From an uncultured Dehalococcoidia bacterium (GTDB lineage: Bacteria; Chloroflexota; Dehalococcoidia; Lucifugimonadales; UBA3495), in contig CATQHB010000001.1 of the NCBI GenBank assembly GCA_958295765.1, forward strand, positions 248,001 to 312,000: DNA of 64,000 nucleotides, in the 5' to 3' direction. The translations under genes were made by a program, and so were the position numbers. This document shows, in pieces, positions 25,301 to 37,300 of this stretch. The notes under the pieces were generated by a model that was not told where the DNA came from, searched no databases, and worked only from the letters and a program-made list of their open reading frames with translations. The number at the start of each line of letters is the position of its first letter. The first letter of the stretch is position 1.

Positions 25301-28300
25301 GTTGTCGCGGCCTGGTGGCCGGTCGGCGTGCCGCTTACCTCATGGCTGGCGTTTTTGGTTACGCCGGCGGGTAGCGTCGGGCTGAGGGCGTAGGTCAACG
25401 AACCATCGCCGCCGGTGGCGGTGGGCAGGGTGAAGGCGGTTATCGCCGCGTTCTGAGTCCACGTCTGGTTGGCGATGGTCGTCGAGAAGGACGGCGCCAA
25501 GTCTTGGGCGATGGTGATGGTGAAGGTCAACTCTACCGCATCGCCATCCGCGTCCGTTGCCTTCCAGGTGTAGGTGGTGGCGGTTTGGTGGCCCGTCGGC
25601 GTGCCGCTTACCTGGTGGCTGGCGTTCTTGGTTACTCCGGCGGGTAGCGACGGGCCGATTGTATAGGTCAACGGGGTGTCGCCGCCGGTGGCGGTGGGCA
25701 GGTCAAGCGCAGTTATCGCCGTGTTCTGCGTCCAGGTCTGGTTGGCGATGGTGGTTGAGCCAAACGTCGGGGCCAAGTCCTCGGCTATGGTGATGGTGAA
25801 GGTTAGTTGCGCCGCATCGCCGTCAGCGTCCGTAGCTTTCCAAGTATAAGTGGTGGCGGCCTGGTGGCCGGTGGGCGTGCCGCTTATCCGGTGGCTGGCG
25901 TTCTTGCTTACGCCGGCGGGTAGGGCCGGGGTAAGGGTGTGGGTCAACGAACCGTCCCCGCCGGTGGCGGTGGGCAGGGTGAACGCGGTTATCGCCTGGT
26001 TCTGCGTCCACGTCTGGTTGCCGATAGTGGTTGAGAAGGACGGGGCGTTGTCCTGCGCTACCGTGATGGTGAAGGTTAGCTGCACAGCATCGCCATCCGT
26101 GTCCGTCGCCTTCCAGGCGTAGGTGGTGGCGGCCTGGTGGCCGGTCGGCGTGCCGCTTACGGTGAACGGGGTAGTGGTGGCGCGGGTTACGCCGGCGGGC
26201 AGGGCCGGGGTGAGGGCGTAGGTCAACGTACCGTCGCCGCCGGTGGCGGTGGGTAGCGTGAACGCCGTTATCGCCTGGCGCTGGGTCCAAGTCTGGTTGC
26301 CGATGGTCGCCGCGCCGAAGGACGGGGACAAGTCCTCGGCGATGGTTATGGTGAAAGTCAACTCTACCGCATCGCCGTCGGTGTCGGTGGCCTTCCAAGT
26401 GTAGGTTGTCTCGGCCTGGTGGCCGGTGGGTGTGCCGGTTACCCGGTGGCTGGCGTTCTTACTCAGGCCAGCGGGCAGCGCCGGGCTGATGGTGTAGGTC
26501 AGCGGGGTGTCGCCGCCGGTGGCGGTGGGCAGGTCAAGAGCGGTTATCGCCGCGTTCTGCGTCCAGGTCTGGTTGGCAATGGTGGTTGCGCCGAAGGACG
26601 GGGCCAAGTCCTCGGCAATAGTTATGGTGAAGGTCAACTCCACTTCGTCCCCGTCGGCATCTGACGCCTTCCAGGTGTAGGTGGTGGCGGCCTGGTGGCC
26701 GGTGGGCGTGCCGCTCACGGTGAACGCGGCCTCGGTAGTAGTGGCTACGCCGGCGGGCAGAGCCGGGCTGAGGGCGTAGGTCAGCGTACCATCGCCGCCG
26801 GTGGCGGTGGGCAGGGTGAAGGCAGTTATCGCCTGGCGCTGCGTCCAGGTCCGGTTGCTGATGGTCTGGGCGCCGAAGGACGGGGACAAGTCCTCGGCGA
26901 TAGTTATGGTGAAGGTCAACTCCACCGCGTCCCCGTCCGCATCCGTCGCCGTCCAGGTGTAGGTGGTGGCGGCCTGGTGGCCGGTGGGCGTGCCGCTCAC
27001 GGTGAACGGGGTAGTGGTGGCGCGGGTCAGGCCGGCCGGCAGGGCCGGGCTGAGGGTATAGGTCAGCGGGGTGTCGCCGTCGGCCGCCTCGGGCAGGGTG
27101 AACGCCGTTAGCGGCTGCCGCTGCGTCCCGGACTGGTCGGCGATAGTCTGGGAGCCGAAGGTCGGCACGCCGTCAACCTGGACGTAGAACAGGATAGCCG
27201 CCTCGTCTCCGGCTGCGTTGAATACGGACCACTTGTATTGCGTCCGGGACATTGGCTCGGTGGGAGTACCGCTAACCCTGACCCGCTGCTCGGTGGTGGT
27301 GGCCGTCACACCGGCGGGCAACGCCGGGCTGAGGGTGTAGGTCAGCGACCCGTCATCGCCGTCAGACTGGGGGAGCAGGAACGCGGTTATCGGCTGGCGC
27401 TGCGTCCAGGACTGGTCATCAATCAAATCCAGGAAGGCCGGAGGGTCCGCATCATCCTCATCGGGTTTATCGGCCTTATCCCGAGGCTCCACCACAAATG
27501 AGGTCACGGCCAGGTTGAACGAAAGGCTCGCGGTGTCGCCGTCGGCATCCCGCGCCGTCCAGGTGTACCGCTCCACCGGATCGAGGAGGGTTGGCGTACC
27601 ACTCACCCGGGAGGGGGTCGTGGTCGCGCGGGTCAGGCCGACGGGCAGCAGCGCCGGGCTGAGGGTATAGGTCAGGTCACCATCGCCACCGGTCGCCAGC
27701 GGCAGGTCGAAAGGCTCTATTTCAGCGTGTATCTTAAGGTACTGGTTGTCTATGGACTGGTCGCCAAAGCTCGGCACGCCGTCAATCTGGATGGTGAAGG
27801 TGAGGCTCACCGTGTCGCCGTCAGCGTCCTGCGCCGTCCAGGTGTAGGTGGTGGCGATTGCCAGTTTCACGCTGGGCGTCCCGCTCACGGTGAACGGGGT
27901 AGTGGTGGCGCGGGTTACGCCGGCCGGCAACGCCGGGCTGAGGGCGTAGCTCAGCGGGGTCTCGCCGGTGGCGGACACGGGCAGGTCAAAGGCGTTTATC
28001 GGATCGTACTGCCTCCATGACTGGTTGGGTATGGTCGTCGCGAAGGACGGCCGGCCGTCCACGCTGATGTCGAAGGTTATGCTTGCCGTGTCGCCATCGG
28101 CGTCGGTGGCGGTCCAGGTGTAGGTGGTGGCGCCCTGATACCCGGTCGGCGCGCCGCTCACGGCAAAGGGGGTAGTGGTGGCGCGGGTTACGCCGGCGGG
28201 CAGCGGCGGGTCGATGGTGTAGGTCAGCGTGCCATCGCCGCCGGTGGCGGTGGGCAGGGTGAACCCGGTTATCGCCTGGTTCTGCACCCAGGACTGGTTG

Positions 28301-31300
28301 GCGATGGTGGTCAAGCCGAAGGACGGGGCCAAGTCCTCGGCGATAGTTATGGTGAAGGTCAACTCCGCCGCATCGCCGTCAGCATCGGTCGCTTTCCAGG
28401 TGTAGGTAGTCTCGGCCTGGTAGCCGGTGGGCGTGCCGCTTACCTCGTGGCTGGCGTTCTTGCTCAGGCCGGCGGGCAGGGCCGGGCTTAGGGCGTAAGA
28501 CAGCGGAGTATCGCCGCCGTTGGCGGTGGGCAGGGTGAACCCGGTTATCGCCTGGTGCTGCGTCCAGGTTTTGTTGCCGATAGTCGTCGAGAAGGACGGG
28601 GCGTTGTCCTGCGCTATAGTGATGGTGAAGGTTAGCTGCGCCGCATCGCCGTCAGCATCCGTTGCTTTCCAAGTGTAGGTAGTGGCGGTCTGGTGGACCG
28701 TCGGCGTGCCGCTCACGGTGAACGCGGCGGAGGTAGTGGTGGCTACGCCGGCGGGCAGCGTCGGGCTGAGGGAGTAGGTCAGCGTGCCGTCGCCGCCGGT
28801 GGCGGTGGGCAGGGTGAAGGCGGTTATCGCCGCGTTCTGAGTCCACGTCTGGTTGGCGATGGTGGTTGAGAAGGACGGGGCCAAGTCCTCAGCGATAGTT
28901 ATGGTGAAGGTAAGAGTTGCCGCATCGCCGTCACCGTCCGTAGCTTTCCAGGTATAGGTAGTGGCGGCTTGGTGGCCGGTCGGCGTGCCGCTTACTTCGT
29001 GGCTGTTATCCTTGCTCACGCCGGCGGGCAGGGCCGGGCTGAGGGCGTAGGTCAAGCTGCCATCGCCGCCGGTGGCGGTGGGCAGAGTGAACGCGGTTAT
29101 GGCCTGGCGCTGCGTCCACGTCTTGTTGCCGATAGTCGTTGAGAAGGACGGGGACAAGTCCTCGGCAATAGTTATAGTGAAAGTCAATTCAGTCGCATCG
29201 CCGTCGGTGTCAGTAGCCTTCCAGGTGTAGGTTGTCTCAGTCTGGTGGCCGGTCGGCGTGCCGTTTACCCGGTGGCTGGCGTTCTTGGTTGTGCCGGCGG
29301 GCAGAGCCGGGCTGATTGTATAGGTCAGCGGAGTGTCGCCGCCGGTGGCCGTCGGCAGGTCAAGCGCAGTTATCGCCGCGTTCTGTGTCCACGTCTGGTT
29401 GGCAATGGTGGTTGCGCCGAAGGACGGGGACAAGTCCTCAGCTATGATGATGGTGAAGGTTAGTTGCGCCGCATCGCCGTCGGCATCCGTCGCTTTCCAA
29501 GTATAGGTTGTCTCGGCCTGGTGGCCAGTGGGCGTGCCGCTCACCGAGTAGGGGGTGGTGGTGGCTACCCCGGTGGGCAGGGCCGGGCTGATAGTGTAGG
29601 TCAGCGGAGTGTCGCCGCCGGTGGCGGTGGGCAGAGTGAAGGCAGTTATCGCTTGGTTCTGCGTCCAGGTTTTGTTACCGATGGTGGTTGAGAACGTCGG
29701 CGCCAAGTCTTGGGCAACGGTAATCGTGAAGGTTAGTTGCGCCGCATCGCCATCTGCGTCCGTCGCTTTCCAAGTGTAAGTGGTGGCGGTTTGGTGGCCG
29801 GTGGGCGTGCCGCTTACTTCGTGGCTGGCGTTCTTGCTCAGGCCGGCGGGCAGGGCCGGGCTGAGGGCGTAGGTCAACGTACCATCGCCGCCGGTGGCGG
29901 TGGGCAGGTTCAGGGCAGTTATCGCCTGGTTCTGCGTCCAGGTCTGGTTGGCGATGGTGGTTGAGCCGAAGGACGGGGACAAGTCCTCGGCTATGGTGAT
30001 GGTGAAGGTTAGTTGCGCCGCATCGCCGTCCGTATCCGTTGCTTTCCAGGTGTAGGTTGTCTCGGCCTGGTGGACGGTGGGCGTACCGCTTACTTCGTGG
30101 CTGGCGTTCTTGCTCACCCCGGCAGGCAGGGCGGGAGTGAGGGCGTAAGTCAGCGTACCATCGCCGCCGGTAGCGGTCGGCAGGGTGAACCCAGTTATGG
30201 CCTGGTTCTGAGTCCAGGTCTTGTTGCCGATGGTGGTCGAGAAGGACGGGGTATTGTCCTGCGCTATAGTTATGGTGAAGGTCAATTCCGCCGCATCACC
30301 GTCGGTGTCGGTGGCTTTCCAAGTGTAGGTGGTGGCGGCCTGGTGGCCGGTCGGCGTGCCGCTTACTTCATGGCTGGCGTTCTTGCTCACGCCGGCGGGC
30401 AGGGCCGGGGTTAGGGCGTAGGTCAGGCTGCCATCACCGCCGGTGGCGGTGGGCAGGGTGAATCCAGTTATGGCCTGGTTCTGCGTCCAGGTCTTGTTGC
30501 CGATGGTGGTCGAGAAGGACGGGGACAAGTCCTCGGCGATAGTTATGGTGAAGGTAAGAGTTGCCGCATCGCCGTCGGTGTCGGTGGCCTTCCAGGTGTA
30601 GGTTGTCTCGGCCTGGTGGCCGGTGGGCGTGCCGCTTACCTCATGGCTGGCGTTCTTGCTCAGGCCGGCGGGCAGGGCCGGAGTGAGGGCGTAGGTCAAG
30701 TTGCCATCGCCGCCGGTGGCGGTGGGTAGGGTGAGGGCGGTTATGGCCTGGTTCTGCGTCCAGGTCTGGTTGGCAATAGTCGTTGAGCCGAAGGAAGGAG
30801 ACAAGTCCTCGGCTATGGTGATGGTGAAGGTCAATTCAGCCGCATCGCCGTCCGTATCCGTTGCTTTCCAGGTGTAACTGGTGGCGGTCTGGTGGGCGGT
30901 GGGCGTGCCACTTACTTCGTGGCTGGCGTTCTTGCTCACTCCGGCGGGCAATGCTGGGCTGAGGGCGTAGGTCAAGCTGCCATCGCCGCCGGTGGCCGTG
31001 GGCAGGGTGAACGCAGTTATCGCCTGGTTCTGAGTCCACGTCTGGTTGGCAATGGTGGTTGAGCCAAAGGACGGGGACAAGTCCTCGGCTATGGTGATGG
31101 TGAAGGTTAGTTGCGCCGCATCGCCGTCGGTGTCCGTAGCTTTCCAAGTGTAGGTTGTCTCGGCCTGATACCCGGTCGGCGTGCCGCTCACCGAGTAGGG
31201 GGTGGTGGTGGCTACCCCGGCGGGCAGGGACGGGCTGAGCGTGTAGATCAGCGGAGTGTCGCCGCCGGTGGCCGTGGGTAGGGTGAGGGCGGTTATGGCC

Positions 31301-34300
31301 TGGTTCTGCGTCCACGTCTGGTTGGCAATAGTCGTTGAGCCGAAGGACGGGGACAAGTCCTCGGCTATGGTTATGGTGAAGGTTAGCTCTGCCGCATCGC
31401 CATCCGCGTCGGTGGCCTTCCAGGTGTAGGTGGTCTCGGCCTGGTGGCCGGTCGGCGTACCGCTTACCCGGTGGCTGGCGTTCTTGCTTATGCCGGCCGG
31501 TAGCGACGGGCTGATTGTATAGGTCAGCGGAGTGTCGCCGCCGGTGGCCGTCGGCAGGTCAAGCGCAGTTATCGCCGTGTTCTGCGTCCAGGTCTGGTTG
31601 GCAATAGTCGTTGAGCCGAAGGACGGGGACAAGTCCTCGGCTATGGTTATGGTGAAGGTTAGTTGCGCCGCATCGCCGTCGGTGTCGGTGGCTTTCCAAG
31701 TATAGGTTGTCTCGGGCTGGTGGCCGGTGGGCGTGCCACTCACCGAGTAGGGGGTGGTGGTGGCTACCCCGGTGGGCAGGGACGGGCTGAGCGTATAGGT
31801 CAGCGGAGTGTCGCCGCCGCTGGCGGTGGGCAGGGTAAAGGCAGTTATCGCAGTGTTCTGCGTCCACGTCTGGTTGGCGATGGTGGTCGAGCCAAACGTC
31901 GGCGCCAAGTCTTGGGCAACAGTAATCGTAAAGGTCAATTCAACCGCATCGCCGTCGCCGTCCGTCGCTTTCCAGGTGTAGGTGGTCTCAGTCTGGTGGC
32001 CGGTCGGCGTGCCGCTTACTTCGTGGCTGGCGTCCTTGGTTGTGCCGGCGGGCAGGGCCGGAGTGAGGGCGTAGGTCAGCGTGCCGTCGCCGCCGGTGGC
32101 GGTGGGCAGGGTGAAGGCGGTTATCGCCTGGTTCTGCGTCCACGTCTTGTTGCCGATAGTCGTCGAGCCAAAGGACGGGGACAAGTCCTCAGCGATGGTT
32201 ATGGTGAAGGTTAGTTGCGCCGCATCGCCGTCGGTGTCGGTAGCCTTCCAGGTGTAGGTAGTGGCGGCTTGGTGGCCGGTCGGCGTGCCGCTCACCGAGT
32301 AGGGGGTGGTGGTGGCTACCCCGGCGGGCAGGGACGGGCTGAGGGCGTAGGTCAAGCTGCCGTCGCCACCGGTGGCGGTGGGTAGGGTGAGCGCGGTTAT
32401 GGCCTGGTTTTGCGTCCAAGCCTGGTTGGCGATTGTTGTTGCGCCGAAGGACGGGGACAGGTCCTCAGCGATAGTTATGGTGAAGGTCAATTCAGCCGCA
32501 TCGCCGTCAGTGTCCGTAGCCTTCCAGGTGTAGGTGGTGGCGGCTTGGTGGCCGGTGGGCGTGCCGGTTATCTGGTGGCTGGCGTTCTTGCTTATGCCGG
32601 CGGGTAGGGCCGGGGTTAGGGCGTAGGTCAATGAGCCATCGCCGCCGGTGGCGGTGGGCAGGGTGAAGGCGGTTATCGCCGTGTTCTGCGTCCACGTCTG
32701 GTTGGCGATTGTTGTTGCGCCGAAGGACGGGGACAAATCCTCGGCGATAGTTATGCTGAAGGTCAATTCAGCCGCATCACCGTCGGTGTCGCTGGCTTTC
32801 CAAGTATAGGTAGTAGCGGCCTGGTGGCCGGTCGGCGTGCCGCTTACTTCGTGGCTGGCGTTCTTGCTTATGCCGGCGGGTAGGGCCGGGGTTAGGGCGT
32901 AGGTCAAGTCGCCGTCGCCGCCGGTGGCGGTGGGCAAGGTGAAGGCGGTTATCGCCGTGTTCTGCGTCCAGGACTTGTTGCCGATAGTCGTTGAGAAGGA
33001 CGGGGACAAGTCCTCGGTTATGGTTATGGTGAAGGTTAGCTGCGCCGTGTCGCCGTCGGTGTCGGTGGCTTTCCAGGTGTAGGTGGTGGCGGTCTGGTGG
33101 GCCGTCGGCGTGCCGCTCACGGTGAACGCGGCGGAGGTAGTGGTGGCTACGCCGGCCGGTAGGGCCGGGGTGAGGGTGTAGGACAGCGTCCCGTCGCCGC
33201 CGGTGGCGGTGGGCAGGGTGAAGGCGGTTATGGCCTGGTTTTGTGTCCAGGTTTTGTTGCCTATGGTGGCGGCGCCGAAGGTGGGGGACAAGTCCTCGGC
33301 GATGGCGATGGTGAAGGTTAGTTGCGCCGTGTCGCCGTCGGTGTCGGTCGCTTTCCAGGTGTAGGTGGCGGCGGTTTGGTGGCCGGTGGGCGTGCCGGTT
33401 ATTTGGTGGCTGGCGTTCTTGCTTATGCCGGCCGGTAGGGCCGGGCTGAGGGCGTAGGTCAAGCTGCCATCGCCGCCGGTGGCGGTGGGCAGAGTGAAGG
33501 CGGTTATCGCCTGGTTCTGCGTCCACGTCTTGTTGCCGATAGTCGCCGAGAAGGACGGGGACAAGTCCTCATTTATGGTGATGGTGAAAGTCAATTCAGC
33601 CGCGTCGCCGTCGGTGTCGCTGGCCTTCCAGGTGTAGGTTGTCTCAGTCTGGTGGCCGGTCGGCGTACCGCTTACCTGGTGGCTGGCGTTCTTGGTTAGG
33701 CCGGCGGGTAGCGACGGGCTGATGGTGTAGGTCAGCGTGCCGTCGCCGCCGGTGGCGGTGGGCAGGGTGAAGGCGATTATCGCCGTGTTCTGCGTCCAGG
33801 TCTGGTTAGCGATGGTGGTTGAGAAGGACGGGGACAAGTCCTCGGCGATAGTTATGCTGAAAGTCAATTCAGCAGTGTCGCCGTCGGTGTCGGTGGCCTT
33901 CCAAGTGTAGGTGGTGGCGGTTTGGTGGCCGGTCGGCGTGCCGGTTACTTCGTGGCTGGCGTTCTTGCTTATGCCAGCAGGCAGCGTAGGGCTGAGGGCA
34001 TAGGTCAGCGAACCATCGCCGCCGGTGGCGGTAGGCAGAGTGAAGGCAGTTATCGCCGTGTTCTGTGTCCACGTCTGGTTGGCGATAGTGGCTGAGAAGG
34101 ACGGGGACAAGTCCTCGGTTATGGTTATGGTGAAGGTCAATTCAGCCGCATCACCGTCGGAGTCGGTAGCCTTCCAAGTATAGGTGGTGGCGGCCTGGTG
34201 GCCGGTCGGCGTGCCGCTTACTTCGTGGCTGGCGTTCTTACTCACTCCGGCTGGCAGGGCCGGGGTTAGGGCGTAGGTCAAGCTGCCATCGCCGCCGGTG

Positions 34301-37300
34301 GCGGTGGGCAGGGTGAAGTCGGTTATCGCCTGGTTCTGCGTCCAGGTTTTGCTACCGATAGTTGTCGAGAAAGACGGAGACAAGTCCTCGGTGATAGTTA
34401 TGGTGAAGGTCAATTCAGCCGCATCGCCGTCAGCGTCCGTTGCCTTCCAGGTGTAGGTGGTGGCGGTCTGGTGGCCGGTGGGCGTGCCGCTTACTTCGTG
34501 GCTGGCGTTCTTGCTTACGCCGGCGGGTAGGGCCGGGGTTAGGGCGTAGGACAGCGGAGTGTCGCCGCCGGTGGCGGTGGGTAGGGTTAGGGCGGTTATG
34601 GCCTGGTTCTGCGTCCAGGTTTGGTTGCTTATGGTGGTGGAGAAGGACGGGGACAAGTCCTCGGCGATAGTTATGGTGAAGGTCAATTCAGCCGCGTCGC
34701 CGTCGGTGTCGCTGGCTTTCCAGGTGTAGGTGGTAGCGGTTTGGTGGGCCGTCGGCGTGCCGCTTACCCAGTGGCTGGCGTTCTTGCTTATGCCGGCGGG
34801 CAGGGCCGGGGTTAGGGCGTAGGTCAAGCTGCCGTCGCCGCCGGTGGCGGTGGGTAGGGTGAACGCGGTTATCGCCTGGTTCTGTGTCCAAGTCTTGTTG
34901 CCGATAGTCGTTGAGCCAAACGTCGGCGCCAAGTCTTGGGCAACGGTAATGGTGAAAGTAAGCTGCGCCGCATCGCCGTCGGTGTCGCTGGCTTTCCAAG
35001 TGTAGGTAGTAGCGGCCTGGTGGCCGGTGGGCGTGCCGCTTATTTCGTGGCTGGCGTTCTTACTTACTCCGGCGGGTAGGGCCGGGGTCAGGGCGTAGGT
35101 CAGCGTCCCGTCGCCGCCGGTGGCGGTGGGCAGGGTTAGGGCGGTTATGGCCTGGTTCTGCGTCCAGGCTTGGTTGCTGATGGTGGCGGCGCCAAAGGAC
35201 GGAGACAAGTCCTCGGCGATGGCGATGGTGAAGGTTAGTTGCGCCGTGTCGCCGTCGGTGTCGGTGGCTTTCCAGGTGTAGGTGGTGGCGGCTTGGTGGG
35301 CCGTCGGCGTGCCGCTCACGGTGAACGCGGCGGAGGTAGTGGTGGCTACGCCGGCGGGTAGGGCCGGGGTCAGGGCGTAGGTCAGCGTGCCGTCGCCGCC
35401 GGTGGCGGTGGGCAGGGTGAAGGCGGTTATCGCCTGGTTCTGCGTCCAGGTTTGGTTGCTGATGGTGGCGGCGCCAAAGGTGGGGGACAAGTCCTCGGCG
35501 ATGGCGATGCTGAAGGTTAGCTGCGCCGTGTCGCCGTCGGTGTCGGTTACTTTCCAGGTGTAGGTGGCGGCGGTTTGGTGCGCCGTCGGCGTGCCGGTTA
35601 TCCGGTGGCTGGCGTTCTTGCTCAGGCCGGCGGGCAGGGCCGGGCTGAGGGTGTAGGACAGCGGGGTGTCGCCGCCGCTGGCGGTGGGCAGGGTGAAGGC
35701 GGGTATGGCCTTGTTCTGCGTCAACGCTTTGTTGCTGATGGTGGTTGAGCCGAAGGACGGAGACAAGTCCTCGGCGACGGTAATGGTAAAGGTCAACTGC
35801 GTTGCGTCGCCGTCGCGGTCGGTGGCCTTCCAGGTGTAGGTGGTCTCAGTCTGGTGGCCGGTGGGGGCGCCGCTCACCGCGTAGGGGCTGGTGGTGGCGC
35901 GGGTTACGCCGGCCGGCAGGGCCGGGCTGAGGGTATGGGTCAGCGTCCCGTTGCCGCCGGTGGCGGTGGGCAGGTTGAACCCGGTTATCGCCTGGCGCTG
36001 GGTCCAGGTTTTGTCGCTGATGTCGGCGCCGCCGAAGTTGGGATACGAGTTCGGCGGGATGGTAACCGTAAAGGTCAGTTGCGCCGTGTCGCCGTCCTCG
36101 TCCCTAACCTTCCAGGTGTAGGTCTGCATCGCGCGGGGGAAGTCGGGCGCGCCGCTCAGCCGGTAGCGGTCGCTCATGCTGATGCCACTGGGCCACGCCG
36201 GGTTGATGGTATAGACCAGCATCCCGTCGCCGCCGGTGGCCTGGGGCAGGTTGAACGGGGTGATGTCCATTCCCCCGGTCCAGTCCTGGTCGGGGATGGT
36301 CTGCGTCCCGAAGGTCGGCACGCCGTCAATGGCAATATCAAAAGTCAAGCTGGCGGAGTCGCCGTCGCTATCGGTAGCCGTCCAGGTATATTCGGTGCTT
36401 GCCATCTTGCCGGTGGGCGTGCCGCTGATCCGGTGGCTGGCGTTCTTGCTCACCCCGGCCGGCAGCACCGGGCTGAGGGCGTAGGTCAGCGTCCCGTCGC
36501 CGCCGGTGGCCGCCGGCAGGGTGAAGGCGGTTATCGCGTCCCGCTGGCGCCAGGACTGATTGGCAATGGTAGTGGAGAAGGACGGGGACAAATCATCATT
36601 TATGGTTATGGTGAAAGTAAGTTGCGCCGCATCGCCGTCAGCGTCCGTGGCCTTCCAAGTGTAAGTAGTGGCGGCCTGGTGGCCGGTGGGCGTGCCGCTT
36701 ACCTCATGGCTGGCGTTCCTGGTTGTGCCGGCGGGCAGGGCCGGAGTGAGGGCGTAGGTCAACGAACCGTCGCCGCCGGTAGCGGTGGGTAGCGTGAACC
36801 CGGTTATCGCCTGGCGCTGCGTCCAGGTCTGGTTGGCAATGGTCGCCGAGCCGAAGGACGGAGACAAGTCCGCGGCAACGGCAATGTCAAAGGTCAGGCT
36901 GGCGGTATCCCCGTCGGCGTCGGTGACCGTCCAGGTATATTCGGTATTGGCCGCGGCGGCGGTGGGCGTGCCGCTCAGGGTGAAGGCGGCGGAGGTGGTG
37001 GTAGCGACCCCGGCCGGCAGGGCCGGGCTGAGGGTGTAGGTGAACGGGCTGTCGCCGTCGGTGGCCTGGGGCAGGGTGACGGCGGTTATCGCCGTGTCCT
37101 GGGTCCAGGTCTGGTCGGCAATGGTGGCGGCGCCAAAGCTGGACAGCGCGTCAATGGTAACGTAGAAGGACAGGCGCGCCGAGTCGCCGTCCTCATCCCA
37201 CACAATCAATTCGTAGGCCCGGCGGCGTTGGGCGAAGGAGGAGGCGCCGCTCACCTGCCGGCTGTTGCTAATGGTCATCCCATTGGGCGGCGGCGGTTCC

